Shown in pieces: positions 1 to 8,551 of a stretch of DNA of 49,340 nucleotides. Numbering within the stretch: position 1 is the stretch's first letter; each line of letters starts with the position of its first letter. This DNA is from Pseudomonas sp. GM78. GTDB taxonomy: Bacteria; Pseudomonadota; Gammaproteobacteria; Pseudomonadales; Pseudomonadaceae. Below the pieces are notes generated by a model that was not told where the DNA came from, searched no databases, and saw only the letters and a list, made by a program, of their open reading frames with translations. The stretch spans positions 1-49,340 of the forward strand of contig NZ_AKJF01000009.1 of assembly GCF_000282475.1 (NCBI RefSeq), in the 5' to 3' direction. Made by a program: the position numbers and the translations under genes.

Positions 1-20
1 TGCGGCAGCTCCTACAGGGG
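1..20. repeat. Right arm of a REP element cut by the window edge
   Basis: The first bases end in AGCTCCTACAGG, the outer end of the REP arms seen elsewhere in this window. The rest of the element lies outside the window, just beyond the 3' end of dut. Confidence 0.4.
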
Positions 21-34
21 GGGTGGATCAGGTG

Positions 35-490
35 TCAGTGACTGCCGGAATGACCGAATCCGCCGGTACCACGCTGGGTTTCGACGAACTCTTCAACCAT
101 CTCGAAATGCGCCTGCACCACCGGCACCAGCACCAATTGCGCCAGGCGCTCGCCGACGGCCATGGTGAAGTCGGTCTGGCCACGGTTCCAGCACGAGACC
201 ATCAGCGGCCCCTGGTAGTCGGAGTCAATCAGCCCGACCAGGTTGCCCAGCACGATGCCGTGTTTATGGCCCAGACCTGAGCGCGGCAGGATCAGCGCTG
301 CGAGGTTCGGGTCGCCGATGTAGATCGACAGGCCCGTCGGGATCAGTACCGTTTCACCCGGCTTGATCACGATGTCCTGCTCCAGCATGGCGCGCAGGTC
401 GAGGCCGGCGGAGCCTGGCGTGGCGTACTGAGGCAGCGGGAATTCGGTACCGATGCGGGGGTCAAGGATCTTGGCTTGCAAAGCGTGCAT
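35..490 (-). CDS. dut: dUTP diphosphatase
   Basis: Hydrolyses dUTP to dUMP and diphosphate, which keeps uracil out of DNA and feeds dTMP synthesis. At 151 residues it has the length of the trimeric dUTPases. Visible motifs are the N-terminal [10 protein letters not shown], the substrate loop [10 protein letters not shown], the catalytic segment [10 protein letters not shown] and the glycine-rich C-terminal flap [11 protein letters not shown] that closes over the nucleotide. It starts 5 bases after the stop of coaBC on the same strand, so the two are probably one transcript, the usual Pseudomonas arrangement. Confidence 0.97.
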   Translation of the reverse strand: MHALQAKILDPRIGTEFPLPQYATPGSAGLDLRAMLEQDIVIKPGETVLIPTGLSIYIGDPNLAALILPRSGLGHKHGIVLGNLVGLIDSDYQGPLMVSCWNRGQTDFTMAVGERLAQLVLVPVVQAHFEMVEEFVETQRGTGGFGHSGSH

Positions 491-495
491 GTAAA

Positions 496-1704
496 TTAAA
501 CCTGGTTCAGACGTTCGGCGATAAAAGTGATCAGCTGGCGAGCAATCTTGCTCTTGCTGGTCTGGGCGAAGAGTGTGGCGTGAAGTTCACGGTCGATCAC
601 GCTGCAGGCGTTTTCTTCACTGTTGAAGCCAATGCTCGGGTTGGCGACGTCGTTGGCGACGATCAAATCGAGGTTCTTGTCTTTCAGCTTGCGGGCAGCG
701 TAGTCGAGCAGGTGTTCGGTTTCGGCGGCGAAACCGACACTGAACGGACGGTCGGGGCGTGTGGCGATGCTGGCCAGGATGTCCGGGTTGCGCACCATTT
801 GTAGCAACAAGCCGTCGCCGTTCGTAGGATCTTTCTTGAGTTTCTGTGGTGCGACGACTTCCGGGCGGTAATCCGCGACCGCTGCCGAGGCGATGAACAG
901 GTCGCAAGGAATCGCGGCTTCGCACGCGGCGAGCATGTCGCGGGCGCTGACGACGTCTATGCGCGTAACGCGGTCCGGGGTCGGCAGATGCACAGGACCC
1001 GTGATCAGGGTGACGCGGGCGCCGGCTTCAACCGCCGCTTCGGCCAGGGCAAAGCCCATTTTTCCGGAGCTGTGGTTGGTGATGTAGCGCACCGGGTCGA
1101 TGTTTTCCTGGGTCGGGCCGGCGGTGATCAGCACGTGCTTGCCGGTCAGTGCCTGACGCTGGAAGCAGTCTGCCGCGCATTGAGCCAGCTCCGTGGCTTC
1201 GAGCATGCGCCCCAGGCCGACGTCACCGCAGGCTTGGCTGCCCGAGGCCGGACCGAAGGCCTTGATGTCGCGGCTTTCGAGGGTTTGCAGGTTGGCCTGG
1301 GTGGCCGGGTCGCGCCACATGGCCTGGTTCATTGCCGGAGCGACGGCAACCACGGCGTCGGTGGCCAGCACCAGCGTGGTCAGCAGGTCATCGGCAATGC
1401 CCTGGGCCAGGCGCGCGATCAAATCGGCGGTCGCGGGTGCGATCAGCACCAGGTCGGCCCATTTGGCCAGTTCGATGTGGCCCATCGCCGCTTCGGCCGC
1501 CGGGTCCAGCAGGTCCAGGTGGACCGGATGTCCGGACAGGGCCTGCATGGTCAGCGGGGTGATGAACTCGGCGCCGCCACGGGTCATGACCACGCGCACT
1601 TCGGCGCCCTGATCGATCAGGCGGCGAACCAGGTCGGCGCTCTTGTAGGCGGCAATACCGCCGCCCACGCCCAGAACAATGCGTTTCCGATACAGCCGCT
1701 GCAT
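496..1704 (-). CDS. coaBC: Bifunctional phosphopantothenoylcysteine decarboxylase / phosphopantothenate-cysteine ligase
   Basis: Carries out two consecutive steps of coenzyme A synthesis in the cytoplasm: joining cysteine to 4'-phosphopantothenate, then FMN-dependent decarboxylation to 4'-phosphopantetheine. The N-terminal CoaC half starts with [19 protein letters not shown] and contains PAMNQAMW, the conserved substrate/FMN motif; the CoaB half has [14 protein letters not shown] and the [12 protein letters not shown] nucleotide segment. The open frame runs upstream to 1947, but the family begins at [12 protein letters not shown], so I set the start at 1704, giving 402 residues, the family length. 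The upstream extension lies over the radC promoter and start. It leads the coaBC-dut pair and diverges from radC. Confidence 0.96.
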   Translation of the reverse strand: MQRLYRKRIVLGVGGGIAAYKSADLVRRLIDQGAEVRVVMTRGGAEFITPLTMQALSGHPVHLDLLDPAAEAAMGHIELAKWADLVLIAPATADLIARLAQGIADDLLTTLVLATDAVVAVAPAMNQAMWRDPATQANLQTLESRDIKAFGPASGSQACGDVGLGRMLEATELAQCAADCFQRQALTGKHVLITAGPTQENIDPVRYITNHSSGKMGFALAEAAVEAGARVTLITGPVHLPTPDRVTRIDVVSARDMLAACEAAIPCDLFIASAAVADYRPEVVAPQKLKKDPTNGDGLLLQMVRNPDILASIATRPDRPFSVGFAAETEHLLDYAARKLKDKNLDLIVANDVANPSIGFNSEENACSVIDRELHATLFAQTSKSKIARQLITFIAERLNQV

Positions 1705-1840
1705 AGGCCTGCCTTTCATTTTCGTTGATGACTGCGTTGCGATACCCCCTCCCCAGGAGTGAAATCGCCCGCAAAAAAGATGGGCTACGATATCACAGCG
1801 ACCGCTACGGAACAGCGGCGCCCACAGACAGGGAGGTGCT

Positions 1841-2515
1841 ATGAGTATTCGCAATTGGCCGGCGTCGGAACGGCCGCGGGAGAGGTTGCTTGAACAGGGT
1901 CCGGGAAGTCTTTCGGACGCCGAGTTGCTGGCGATATTTTTACGCACCGGCGTGGTGGGAAAAAGTGCCGTAGATCTGGCGCGACATCTGCTGAATCAGT
2001 TTGGCAGCCTGCGTTTGCTGCTGGAGGCCGACCAGGAAACGTTCAGTAAGCAATTGGGGCTCGGGCCAGCGAAATTCGCGCAGTTGCAGGCTGCTCAAGA
2101 AATGAGCAGGCGCCATTTGGCCGAGCGTGCGCGCGAAAAGTCGGCACTGGAAAATCCGCAGGCGGTGCGTGAATACCTCAAATCGATGCTGCGACATGAG
2201 CCCCACGAGGTGTTTGGCTGCCTGTTTCTCGACTCCAGGCATCAGGTGTTGACTTTTGAGGTGCTGTTTCGCGGCTCGATCGACAACACCAGCGTTCATC
2301 CGCGGCAAGTGGTCAAGCGTGCACTGGCTCACAATGCGGCGGCACTGATCCTCTGCCACAACCATCCGTCGGGTAACACTGACCCCAGCCAGGCCGACCG
2401 GCTGCTGACAAAGCGCCTGCAAAAGGCGCTGGACCTGATCGATGTGCGGGTGCTTGACCATTTCATCATTGGCGATGGCAACCCGCTGTCGATGGCGGAG
2501 TACGGGTGGATGTGA
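1841..2515 (+). CDS. radC: RadC family JAB/MPN-domain protein
   Basis: 224 residues, full length for RadC. The N-terminal helix-hairpin-helix-like part ([34 protein letters not shown]) is followed by the JAMM metalloprotease-like signature [15 protein letters not shown] near residues 173-187, with the metal-binding His residues and the Asp intact. Despite the name, a direct role in DNA repair is not established for the family. The start has a GGGAGG ribosome site. It is divergent from coaBC and ends just before a REP pair. Confidence 0.93.
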   Translation: MSIRNWPASERPRERLLEQGPGSLSDAELLAIFLRTGVVGKSAVDLARHLLNQFGSLRLLLEADQETFSKQLGLGPAKFAQLQAAQEMSRRHLAERAREKSALENPQAVREYLKSMLRHEPHEVFGCLFLDSRHQVLTFEVLFRGSIDNTSVHPRQVVKRALAHNAAALILCHNHPSGNTDPSQADRLLTKRLQKALDLIDVRVLDHFIIGDGNPLSMAEYGWM

Positions 2516-2521
2516 ACCCCT

Positions 2522-2615
2522 CCTGTAGGAGCGAGCCTGCTCGCGATTGCATTCTTTCAGTCACTGGTCAGGTTGACTGACACGACGCTATCGCGAGCAG
2601 GCTCGCTCCCACAGG
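2522..2615. repeat. REP inverted doublet
   Basis: Two 24-25 base arms, starting CCTGTAGGAGCGAGCCTGCT and ending AGGCTCGCTCCCACAGG, face each other over a 44-base centre. It sits between the convergent ends of radC and the peptide-binding protein gene. Confidence 0.9.
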
Positions 2616-2633
2616 GTTTTGTGTTGAGGCGGA

Positions 2634-4220
2634 CTATTTGATGTTGACCTTGGAGTAGTCCTGCCGCCCGAACGGGCTGACCGAGTAACCCTCGACATCC
2701 TTGCTGGTCAGGGCGAAGGCGGTTGGGTGCGCCAGGGGCAGCCACAATGCCTGTTGCTGGATCTGCGTCTGGGCCTGTTCGTAGAGTTTGGTGCGCACAC
2801 CTTGCTCGCCGGTGGTCTTGCCAGCGCCGATCAACTTGTCCAGGTCCTGGTTGCAATAGCGGGCAAAGTTGGTGCCGGACTTGACCGCCGCGCAGGAAAA
2901 CTGCGGCGTGAGGAAGTTGTCCGGGTCGCCGTTGTCACCAGCCCAGCCCATGAACAGCAGGTCGTGTTCGCCGGCCTTGGCGCGGCGAATCAGCTCGCCC
3001 CATTCGATCACACGGATTTCGGCTTGAATGCCGATTTCCGCCAGATCGGACTGGAGCAGTTGGGCGCCGAGACTCGGGTTGGGGTTCAGCAGGCTGCCGG
3101 AAGGGCGGGTCCAGATCGTGGTCTGGAAGCCCTCCTTGAGCCCTGCCTTGGCCATCAACGCCTTGGCCTTCTCGATGTCGTGCGGGTAACCCGGCAACGT
3201 CTTCGCATAGCTCCAGGTGTTGGGCGGGTAGGGGCCGTTGGCGGGTTCGGCGGTGTCTTCGAACACGGCCTTGACATAGTTGGCCTTGTCGAAGGCGAGG
3301 TTGATCGCCTGGCGCACTTCAGGTTTGTCCAACGGGGGGTGCTGGCTGTTGATGGCAACGAAGGCGGTCATGAAAGCGTCAGTCTTTTCGACTTTCAGCG
3401 TCGGCTCTTTCAGCGCGGCTTGGACATCCAGGGGCTTGGGCGACAGGGCGATCTGGCATTCATTGCGGCGCAATTTCTGCAGGCGCACGTTGGCGTCAGG
3501 GGTGATGGCAAAGATCAGCGGGTCGACCGAGGGCTTGCCGCCGAAATACTCGGCATTGGCTTTGTAGCGAACGGTGGCGTCCTTCTGGAATCGCGTGAAA
3601 ACGAACGGGCCAGTGCCGATCGGCTGGCTGTTGAGCTTCTCCGGCGTGCCGGCTTTCATCAGCTTGTCGGCGTACTCGGCCGAATAGATCGAGGCGAATC
3701 CCATGCTCAGGGTGGCGAGAAAGGTGGAGTCCGGGTGATCAAGGGTAAAGCGTATGGTCAGCGGGTCCAGTGCGTCGATCTTCTTGATCAGTGCAGGCAA
3801 TTGCATCGACTGGGCATGGGGAAAGCCGCTCTGGGCGACTTTATGCCATGGGTTGGCCGGGTCTAGCATGCGGTCGAAACTGAACTTCACGTCCTCGGCA
3901 GTCAATTCGCGCGTTGGGCTGAAATAGTCGGTGCGATGAAATTTCACCTGCGGGTGCAACTTGAAGATGTAAGTCAGGCCATCCGGCGTGACCTCCCAGC
4001 TGTCCGCGAGGCTGGCGACCACTTTGCCGCTGGCCGTGTCGAAGTCCACCAGGCGGTTCATCAGCACGTCGGCCGAGGCGTTGGTGGTGGTCAGCGAGTT
4101 GTATTGCACCACGTCGAACCCTTCGGGGCTGGCCTCGGTGCAGACGCTCAGGGCGGCGGCGTAGGCCTGTGGGCCCAGCAGAAGCGGGGCAAGCAACAGC
4201 GGTAGGGCAGCGAGGCGCAT
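2634..4220 (-). CDS. Peptide/oligopeptide ABC transporter substrate-binding protein (SBP_bac_5)
   Basis: A 528-residue periplasmic binding protein of the DppA/OppA family. Residues 1-21 form a signal peptide (LLLAPLLLGPQAYA, then ALSVC), followed by the family opening EASPEGFDVVQYNSLTTTNA and the AEDVKFSFDRML segment typical of dipeptide-binding proteins. No permease or ATPase gene is adjacent, so it probably serves as an alternative receptor for a Dpp-type transporter encoded elsewhere. Ligand specificity cannot be read from the sequence. It occupies the PA5317 position in the PAO1 order. Confidence 0.9.
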   Translation of the reverse strand: MRLAALPLLLAPLLLGPQAYAAALSVCTEASPEGFDVVQYNSLTTTNASADVLMNRLVDFDTASGKVVASLADSWEVTPDGLTYIFKLHPQVKFHRTDYFSPTRELTAEDVKFSFDRMLDPANPWHKVAQSGFPHAQSMQLPALIKKIDALDPLTIRFTLDHPDSTFLATLSMGFASIYSAEYADKLMKAGTPEKLNSQPIGTGPFVFTRFQKDATVRYKANAEYFGGKPSVDPLIFAITPDANVRLQKLRRNECQIALSPKPLDVQAALKEPTLKVEKTDAFMTAFVAINSQHPPLDKPEVRQAINLAFDKANYVKAVFEDTAEPANGPYPPNTWSYAKTLPGYPHDIEKAKALMAKAGLKEGFQTTIWTRPSGSLLNPNPSLGAQLLQSDLAEIGIQAEIRVIEWGELIRRAKAGEHDLLFMGWAGDNGDPDNFLTPQFSCAAVKSGTNFARYCNQDLDKLIGAGKTTGEQGVRTKLYEQAQTQIQQQALWLPLAHPTAFALTSKDVEGYSVSPFGRQDYSKVNIK

Positions 4221-4489
4221 GGTCGGGTTCCTTTACAGATCGAAGGCCCATCTGCAAGTGCAGTCTGGAAAAGGCTTACCCTAGTGGGCTGGATTGTAAA
4301 TGACTATCCCCTTTTTCATTTTCAGGGGACTATAGCCGATCGATTCTGGTGAGCGCTGGTTGGAAAAACTCTGGATTGGCCTGTCGGGAAGATTCTCTGC
4401 GACGAGCGGTCGCAATCGACGATAGCCTTGATCCAAGGCGCCTGGCGCCTGAAAAATGGGGTTTTTATCAATTCAACGCACACCGAATG

Positions 4490-4518
4490 TTGTTGCTCTC
4501 CAGTCTTTCTGGTATAAA
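4490..4518 (+). promoter_or_regulatory. Sigma-70 promoter for rpmB-rpmG
   Basis: TTGTTG at 4490-4495 and TATAAA at 4513-4518 are separated by exactly 17 bases, a near-consensus promoter. It would give a leader of about 140 bases before rpmB. Confidence 0.65.
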
Positions 4519-4623
4519 GCAGCGCTCTTTTCTAGGGGCCCGGTTCCTTCACTGTAGGTGTAGCCGGTAAGACCTCTAAAGAATCGCGGCGCCTGGCGCC
4601 ACAATGACTAGAGATTAAGCGGC

Positions 4624-4653
4624 CAACCCATGCCGGGTTGGGCATGTGGTTTT
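4624..4653 (+). promoter_or_regulatory. Overlapping alternative hairpins in the rpmB leader
   Basis: CAACCC (4624-4629) can pair with GGGTTG (4635-4640). Alternatively ACC-CATGCC (4626-4634) can pair with GGCATG-T-GGT (4641-4650), which runs straight into TTTT. The two hairpins share bases and cannot form together. This is an attenuator-like layout 14 bases before the rpmB start. Function is inferred only. Confidence 0.35.
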
Positions 4654-4666
4654 AGAGGGCTGAGGC

Positions 4667-4900
4667 ATGTCTAGAGTATGTCAAGTTACCGGTAAGGGTC
4701 CGGTAACCGGGAATAACATTTCCCACGCAAACAACAAAACCCGTCGTCGTTTCCTGCCGAACCTGCAGCATCACCGCTTCTGGGTTGAAGAAGAGAAACG
4801 TTTCGTGCGTCTGCGCGTATCTGCCAAAGGCATGCGTATCATCGACAAGCGTGGCATCACTGTCGTGCTGGCCGAAATCCGCGCCGCTGGCAAGATCTAA
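4667..4900 (+). CDS. rpmB: 50S ribosomal protein L28
   Basis: 77 residues, opening with [20 protein letters not shown] and containing [16 protein letters not shown], both diagnostic of L28. A structural component of the large ribosomal subunit. A GAGGG/GAGG ribosome site precedes the ATG. It is first in the rpmB-rpmG operon, with 11 bases between the genes and a strong terminator after rpmG. Confidence 0.98.
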   Translation: MSRVCQVTGKGPVTGNNISHANNKTRRRFLPNLQHHRFWVEEEKRFVRLRVSAKGMRIIDKRGITVVLAEIRAAGKI

Positions 4901-4911
4901 GGGAGCTAATC

Positions 4912-5067
4912 ATGCGTGAATTGATTCGTTTGATTTCGAGCGCCGGTACTGGTCACTTCTACACTACCGACAAGAACAAGCGTACTACCCCGGACAAAAT
5001 CGAGATCAAGAAATTTGATCCGGTTGTTCGCAAGCACGTGATCTACAAGGAAGGCAAAATCAAGTAA
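4912..5067 (+). CDS. rpmG: 50S ribosomal protein L33
   Basis: 51 residues, [20 protein letters not shown] to KEGKIK, the standard length and sequence of bacterial L33. It is the type without the zinc-binding cysteine pairs: no cysteine is present. GGGAGC ahead of the ATG serves as ribosome site. Cotranscribed with rpmB. Confidence 0.98.
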   Translation: MRELIRLISSAGTGHFYTTDKNKRTTPDKIEIKKFDPVVRKHVIYKEGKIK

Positions 5068-5087
5068 TTGATTTTTCCCGACTTACG

Positions 5088-5122
5088 AAAAAGGCCCGTA
5101 TCGCGAGATACGGGCCTTTTTT
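5088..5122 (+). terminator. Rho-independent terminator of rpmBG
   Basis: AAAGGCCCGTATC, a GCGA loop and GATACGGGCCTTTTTT form a long perfect stem followed by a T run, 20 bases after the rpmG stop. Confidence 0.93.
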
Positions 5123-5138
5123 GTTGCCTGCAAAAAAA

Positions 5139-5501
5139 TCAGGCCTTCTGTTCAAACGCCACATAGATCTTGCGGCAAGGCTCCAGCACTTCCCAGGTAC
5201 CCCGGAACCCGGCCGGGATCACGAAGCGATCACCCGCGCGTACGGTTTTGCTGTTGCCGTCGTTGTCGCGCAGCACAGAAACACCCTGCACGATTTCGCA
5301 GTATTCATGCTCGGTGAAATTCACCAGCCACTGGCCGACGGCGCCTTCCCACACGCCGGCATTCAACTGGCCGCAAGGGCTGTTGTAGTGGTTGTACACT
5401 GCTTGCTCGGGATCGCCCTTGAGGACTTTCGCCGGGTCTGGGCGATAGCGTTCGACGGCAGTGGTGGCCTGGCTGAAGTCGACGATGTTCTGGATGCTCA
5501 T
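5139..5501 (-). CDS. Cupin domain protein (DUF861/EutQ-like)
   Basis: A 120-residue single-domain cupin. The middle carries the two cupin motifs in relaxed form: EHEYCEIVQGVSVLRDNDG and GDRFVIPAGFRGTWEV. This group of small cupins (cupin_3) often sits beside amino-acid and polyamine catabolic genes. It diverges from kauB, sharing a 234-base region that contains two PauR-like sites, so joint polyamine control is plausible. Substrate unknown. In PAO1 the aminotransferase gene gabT2 lies in this neighbourhood; here it is absent. Confidence 0.8.
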   Translation of the reverse strand: MSIQNIVDFSQATTAVERYRPDPAKVLKGDPEQAVYNHYNSPCGQLNAGVWEGAVGQWLVNFTEHEYCEIVQGVSVLRDNDGNSKTVRAGDRFVIPAGFRGTWEVLEPCRKIYVAFEQKA

Positions 5502-5552
5502 TGTTGTATTCCCCCGTGATTGCGACGCGAGTGGTTGAAAGAGCCAAAGTCT

Positions 5553-5572
5553 ATGTTTATTAAAATGAACAT
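5553..5572. promoter_or_regulatory. Candidate PauR operator 1 (kauB / cupin)
   Basis: ATGTTTATTAAAATGAACAT is a 20-base near-perfect dyad (8 of 10 pairs). It shares the TGTT-N8-TGAAC pattern with the site before pauR, and its right half resembles the E. coli PuuR target ending TGAACA, as I recall it. It lies between the divergent starts of the cupin gene and kauB. Confidence 0.5.
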
Positions 5573-5594
5573 CGCAAGGCCGTTTGCCGGCCTT

Positions 5595-5613
5595 ATGTCA
5601 AATATATTGAAAC
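5595..5613. promoter_or_regulatory. Candidate PauR operator 2, over the kauB -35 region
   Basis: ATGTCAAATATATTGAAAC has the pattern TGTC-N8-TGAAA, close to operator 1. Its TTGAAA (5607-5612) could be a -35 box, with TAGGGT 18 bases on as a weak -10, so binding here would block the promoter. Confidence 0.4.
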
Positions 5614-5735
5614 TTCACCTGCCGCTGGTTTAGGGTGGTGGTTGCCTTCGGCCGTAAGCAGGCTGACGGGGCAGAATTCCTGACAGCGCCCGCGAAGAAC
5701 GCGGGTGTCGTATTCAATAAGAGGAGGACACTCGC

Positions 5736-7229
5736 ATGACCACCCTGACTCGTGCCGACTGGGAACAACGCGCTCGCGATCTGAAGATCGAAGGCCGCGC
5801 CTACATCAATGGTGAATACACCGATGCCGTCTCCGCCGAGACCTTCGAGTGCATAAGCCCGGTCGATGGTCGCCTGCTGGGCAAGATCGCCAGCTGTGAC
5901 GCCGCCGATGCCCAGCGCGCTGTTGAAAACGCCCGCGCCACTTTCAATTCCGGTGTCTGGTCGCGCCTGGCGCCGACCAAGCGCAAAGCCACCATGATTC
6001 GTTTCGCCGGCCTGCTGAAACAGCACGCCGAAGAGCTGGCCCTGCTTGAAACCCTGGACATGGGCAAGCCGATCAGCGACTCCCTGTACATCGACGTTCC
6101 CGGCGCGGCGCAAGCCCTGAGCTGGAGCGGCGAAGCCATCGACAAGATCTACGACGAAGTGGCGGCTACCCCGCACGATCAGCTGGGGCTGGTCACTCGC
6201 GAGCCTGTCGGCGTTGTCGGCGCCATCGTGCCGTGGAACTTCCCGTTGATGATGGCCTGCTGGAAACTCGGCCCGGCGCTGTCCACCGGTAACTCGGTGA
6301 TCCTCAAGCCGTCGGAAAAATCCCCGCTGACCGCCATCCGAATCGCTGCCCTGGCGGTCGAAGCCGGCATTCCGAAAGGCGTGCTCAACGTGCTGCCGGG
6401 TTACGGTCACACCGTCGGCAAGGCCCTGGCCCTGCACAACGATGTCGACACCCTGGTGTTCACCGGTTCGACCAAGATCGCCAAGCAACTGCTGATCTAC
6501 TCCGGCGAGTCGAACATGAAGCGCGTCTGGCTCGAAGCCGGTGGCAAGAGCCCGAACATCGTGTTCGCCGATGCACCGAACCTGCAGGATGCCGCGGAAG
6601 CCGCTGCCGGCGCCATCGCCTTCAACCAGGGCGAAGTCTGCACCGCCGGTTCGCGCCTGCTGGTGGAACGCTCCATCAAGGATAAATTCCTGCCGCTGGT
6701 GATCGAGGCCCTGAAAGGCTGGAAGCCGGGCAACCCGCTGGACCCGGCGACCAACGTCGGCGCGCTGGTCGACACCCAGCAGATGAACACCGTGCTGTCG
6801 TACATCGAGTCTGGCCATGCCGACGGCGCCAAGCTGGTGGCCGGTGGCAAGCGTACGCTGCAGGAGTCGGGCGGCACCTACGTTGAGCCGACCATTTTCG
6901 ACGGCGTGAGCAACGCGATGAAAATCGCCCAGGAAGAAATCTTCGGGCCAGTGTTGTCGGTGATCACCTTCGACAACGCCGAAGAAGCCGTCGCCATCGC
7001 CAACGACACGCCTTACGGCCTGGCCGCAGCGGTGTGGACCGCCGACATTTCCAAGGCTCACCTGACCGCACGCGCACTGCGTGCCGGTAGCGTCTGGGTC
7101 AACCAGTACGATGGCGGCGACATGACGGCGCCGTTCGGTGGCTTCAAGCAGTCCGGCAACGGTCGCGACAAGTCGCTGCACGCGTTCGACAAGTACACCG
7201 AGCTGAAGGCGACCTGGATCAAGTTGTAA
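5736..7229 (+). CDS. kauB: Aminoaldehyde dehydrogenase KauB/PauC/PuuC-like
   Basis: NAD(P)-dependent aldehyde dehydrogenase of 497 residues. In Pseudomonas this enzyme oxidises 4-guanidinobutyraldehyde and the aldehydes arising from polyamine breakdown (gamma-glutamyl-aminobutyraldehyde, 3-aminopropanal). VGAIVPWNFPLMMACWKLGP and LKPSEKSPL form the cofactor site, FTGST is the Rossmann turn, WLEAGGKSP holds the general base Glu267 and FNQGEVCTAGSR holds the catalytic Cys302. GAGGAGG precedes the ATG. It lies opposite the cupin gene with candidate PauR sites upstream. The related pauB-like oxidase, dadA and pauR follow within 12 kb. Confidence 0.92.
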   Translation: MTTLTRADWEQRARDLKIEGRAYINGEYTDAVSAETFECISPVDGRLLGKIASCDAADAQRAVENARATFNSGVWSRLAPTKRKATMIRFAGLLKQHAEELALLETLDMGKPISDSLYIDVPGAAQALSWSGEAIDKIYDEVAATPHDQLGLVTREPVGVVGAIVPWNFPLMMACWKLGPALSTGNSVILKPSEKSPLTAIRIAALAVEAGIPKGVLNVLPGYGHTVGKALALHNDVDTLVFTGSTKIAKQLLIYSGESNMKRVWLEAGGKSPNIVFADAPNLQDAAEAAAGAIAFNQGEVCTAGSRLLVERSIKDKFLPLVIEALKGWKPGNPLDPATNVGALVDTQQMNTVLSYIESGHADGAKLVAGGKRTLQESGGTYVEPTIFDGVSNAMKIAQEEIFGPVLSVITFDNAEEAVAIANDTPYGLAAAVWTADISKAHLTARALRAGSVWVNQYDGGDMTAPFGGFKQSGNGRDKSLHAFDKYTELKATWIKL

Positions 7230-7271
7230 TGTGACGCGAGCCCTGGCTATGCCGGGGCTCAACGCAGATCC

Positions 7272-7364
7272 CCTGTGGGAGCGAGCCTGCTCGCGATAGC
7301 GGTATGACAGTCGACGTCAATGTTGAATGTTGCTCCGTCATCGCGAGCAGGCTCGCTCCCACAG
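7272..7364. repeat. REP inverted doublet
   Basis: Arms CCTGTGGGAGCGAGCCTGCT... and ...AGCAGGCTCGCTCCCACAG face each other between kauB and the MFS gene. Same family as the copy at 2522-2615. Confidence 0.9.
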
Positions 7365-7405
7365 TGTTTTGTGCTGTACAAAAATTATCCACAGGAGCGT
7401 GGAAC

Positions 7406-8551
7406 ATGCGTTGGGCGACGTATTTCGCCGTGTTGGCGTCTGTCTTGAGTGTCGGCCTGGCCCTGGGTGTCAGCATGCCGCTGGTGTCGTTTCGCCTGGA
7501 AAGCTGGGGCTACGGCTCGTTTGCCATCGGCGTGATGGCGGCGATGCCGGCCATTGGTGTGTTGTTGGGCGCGAAGATTTCCAGTCATCTGGCGGCGCGT
7601 CTCGGCACGGCCAATCTGATGCGCTTGTGTTTGTGGGGCGGGGCCGTGTCCATCGGTCTGCTGGCGTTGTTGCCCAGCTACCCGATCTGGCTGGTGCTGC
7701 GCTTGATGATCGGCGTGGTCCTGACCCTGGTGTTCATCCTGGGTGAGAGCTGGATCAACCAACTGGTGGTGGAAGAGTGGCGCGGGCGGCTGGTGGCGCT
7801 GTACGGCAGTAGTTATGCGTTGAGCCAGTTGGCCGGCCCGATATTGCTGGGCGTACTTGGCACCGAGCACGATTATGGCTTCTGGGTCGGCGTTGGATTG
7901 CTGGTGGCGGCACCGTTGCTGCTGTTGGGCCGCAGTGGCGCGCCCAGCAGTGAGGCCTGCAGCGTGACCTTCGGTGATTTGCTGACCTTCTGCCGCGGTT
8001 TGCCGGCGATTGCCTGGGCGGTGTCGCTGTTCGCGGCGTTTGAAGCCATGATCCTGACGTTGCTGCCGGTGTATTGCCTGCGCCAGGGCTTCACCACTGA
8101 AATCGCCCTGGCGATGGTCAGCACAGTGGTGGTGGGGGATGCTTTGCTGCAATTGCCGATCGGCGCGCTGGCGGACCGGATGTCGCGCCGTGCATTGTTC
8201 ACCTGGTGCGCGGTGGTCCTGCTGGTGTCGAGCCTGGCGATCCCGTTGCTGATCGACACCCTGCTGGTCTGGCCGTTGTGGGTGCTGTTCGGCGCCAGTG
8301 CTGGCGGTCTGTTTACCTTGTCGCTGATCCTGATTGGCGAGCGTTATCGCGACGATGCCCTGGTTCGAGCCAACGCTCACATCGCACAGCTGTGGGGGAT
8401 CGGTTGTCTGCTTGGGCCGTTGATCGCCGGTGCCGGCAGCCAGTGGATCAGCGGGCATGCGTTGCCATTGCTGATGGCGGCGGGGGCGCTGGGCCTGGTG
8501 ATTCTGCTGTCGCGCCAAGGGGCATTTGGTACGGTTGTCGAACCGGCCTAG
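7406..8551 (+). CDS. MFS transporter, YcaD-like
   Basis: A 381-residue 12-helix major facilitator protein. The open frame starts earlier, at 7304, but that extension runs through the REP arm. AGGAG at 7393-7397 precedes the ATG at 7406, and the protein then opens directly with helix 1 (MRWATYFAVLASVLSVGLAL). The helix 2-3 loop holds the degenerate motif A segment SSHLAARLGTANLMRL, and the second half has GALADRMSRRALF. Substrate unknown. Its stop overlaps the stop of the convergent PLD gene by 4 bases. Confidence 0.87.
   Translation: MRWATYFAVLASVLSVGLALGVSMPLVSFRLESWGYGSFAIGVMAAMPAIGVLLGAKISSHLAARLGTANLMRLCLWGGAVSIGLLALLPSYPIWLVLRLMIGVVLTLVFILGESWINQLVVEEWRGRLVALYGSSYALSQLAGPILLGVLGTEHDYGFWVGVGLLVAAPLLLLGRSGAPSSEACSVTFGDLLTFCRGLPAIAWAVSLFAAFEAMILTLLPVYCLRQGFTTEIALAMVSTVVVGDALLQLPIGALADRMSRRALFTWCAVVLLVSSLAIPLLIDTLLVWPLWVLFGASAGGLFTLSLILIGERYRDDALVRANAHIAQLWGIGCLLGPLIAGAGSQWISGHALPLLMAAGALGLVILLSRQGAFGTVVEPA

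Larger units (their letters stand above)
4221..4666. other. 446-base intergenic region: rpmBG promoter and leader
   Basis: No gene recognised. It holds the start region of the binding-protein gene on the minus strand and the rpmBG promoter and leader on the plus strand. The 13-mer GGCGCCTGGCGCC occurs twice, at 4437-4449 and 4588-4600, on either side of the promoter. Confidence 0.6.

Noticed and set aside
1705-1947. Longer CoaBC start
   Set aside because: The extra 81 residues have no family counterpart and lie over the radC start.
4349-4570. Coding frame of 73 codons before rpmB
   Set aside because: It covers the rpmB promoter, has no ribosome site and no recognisable family.
5598-7262. 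A 554-codon frame antisense to kauB
   Set aside because: No motifs; kauB on the plus strand has full aldehyde dehydrogenase motifs.
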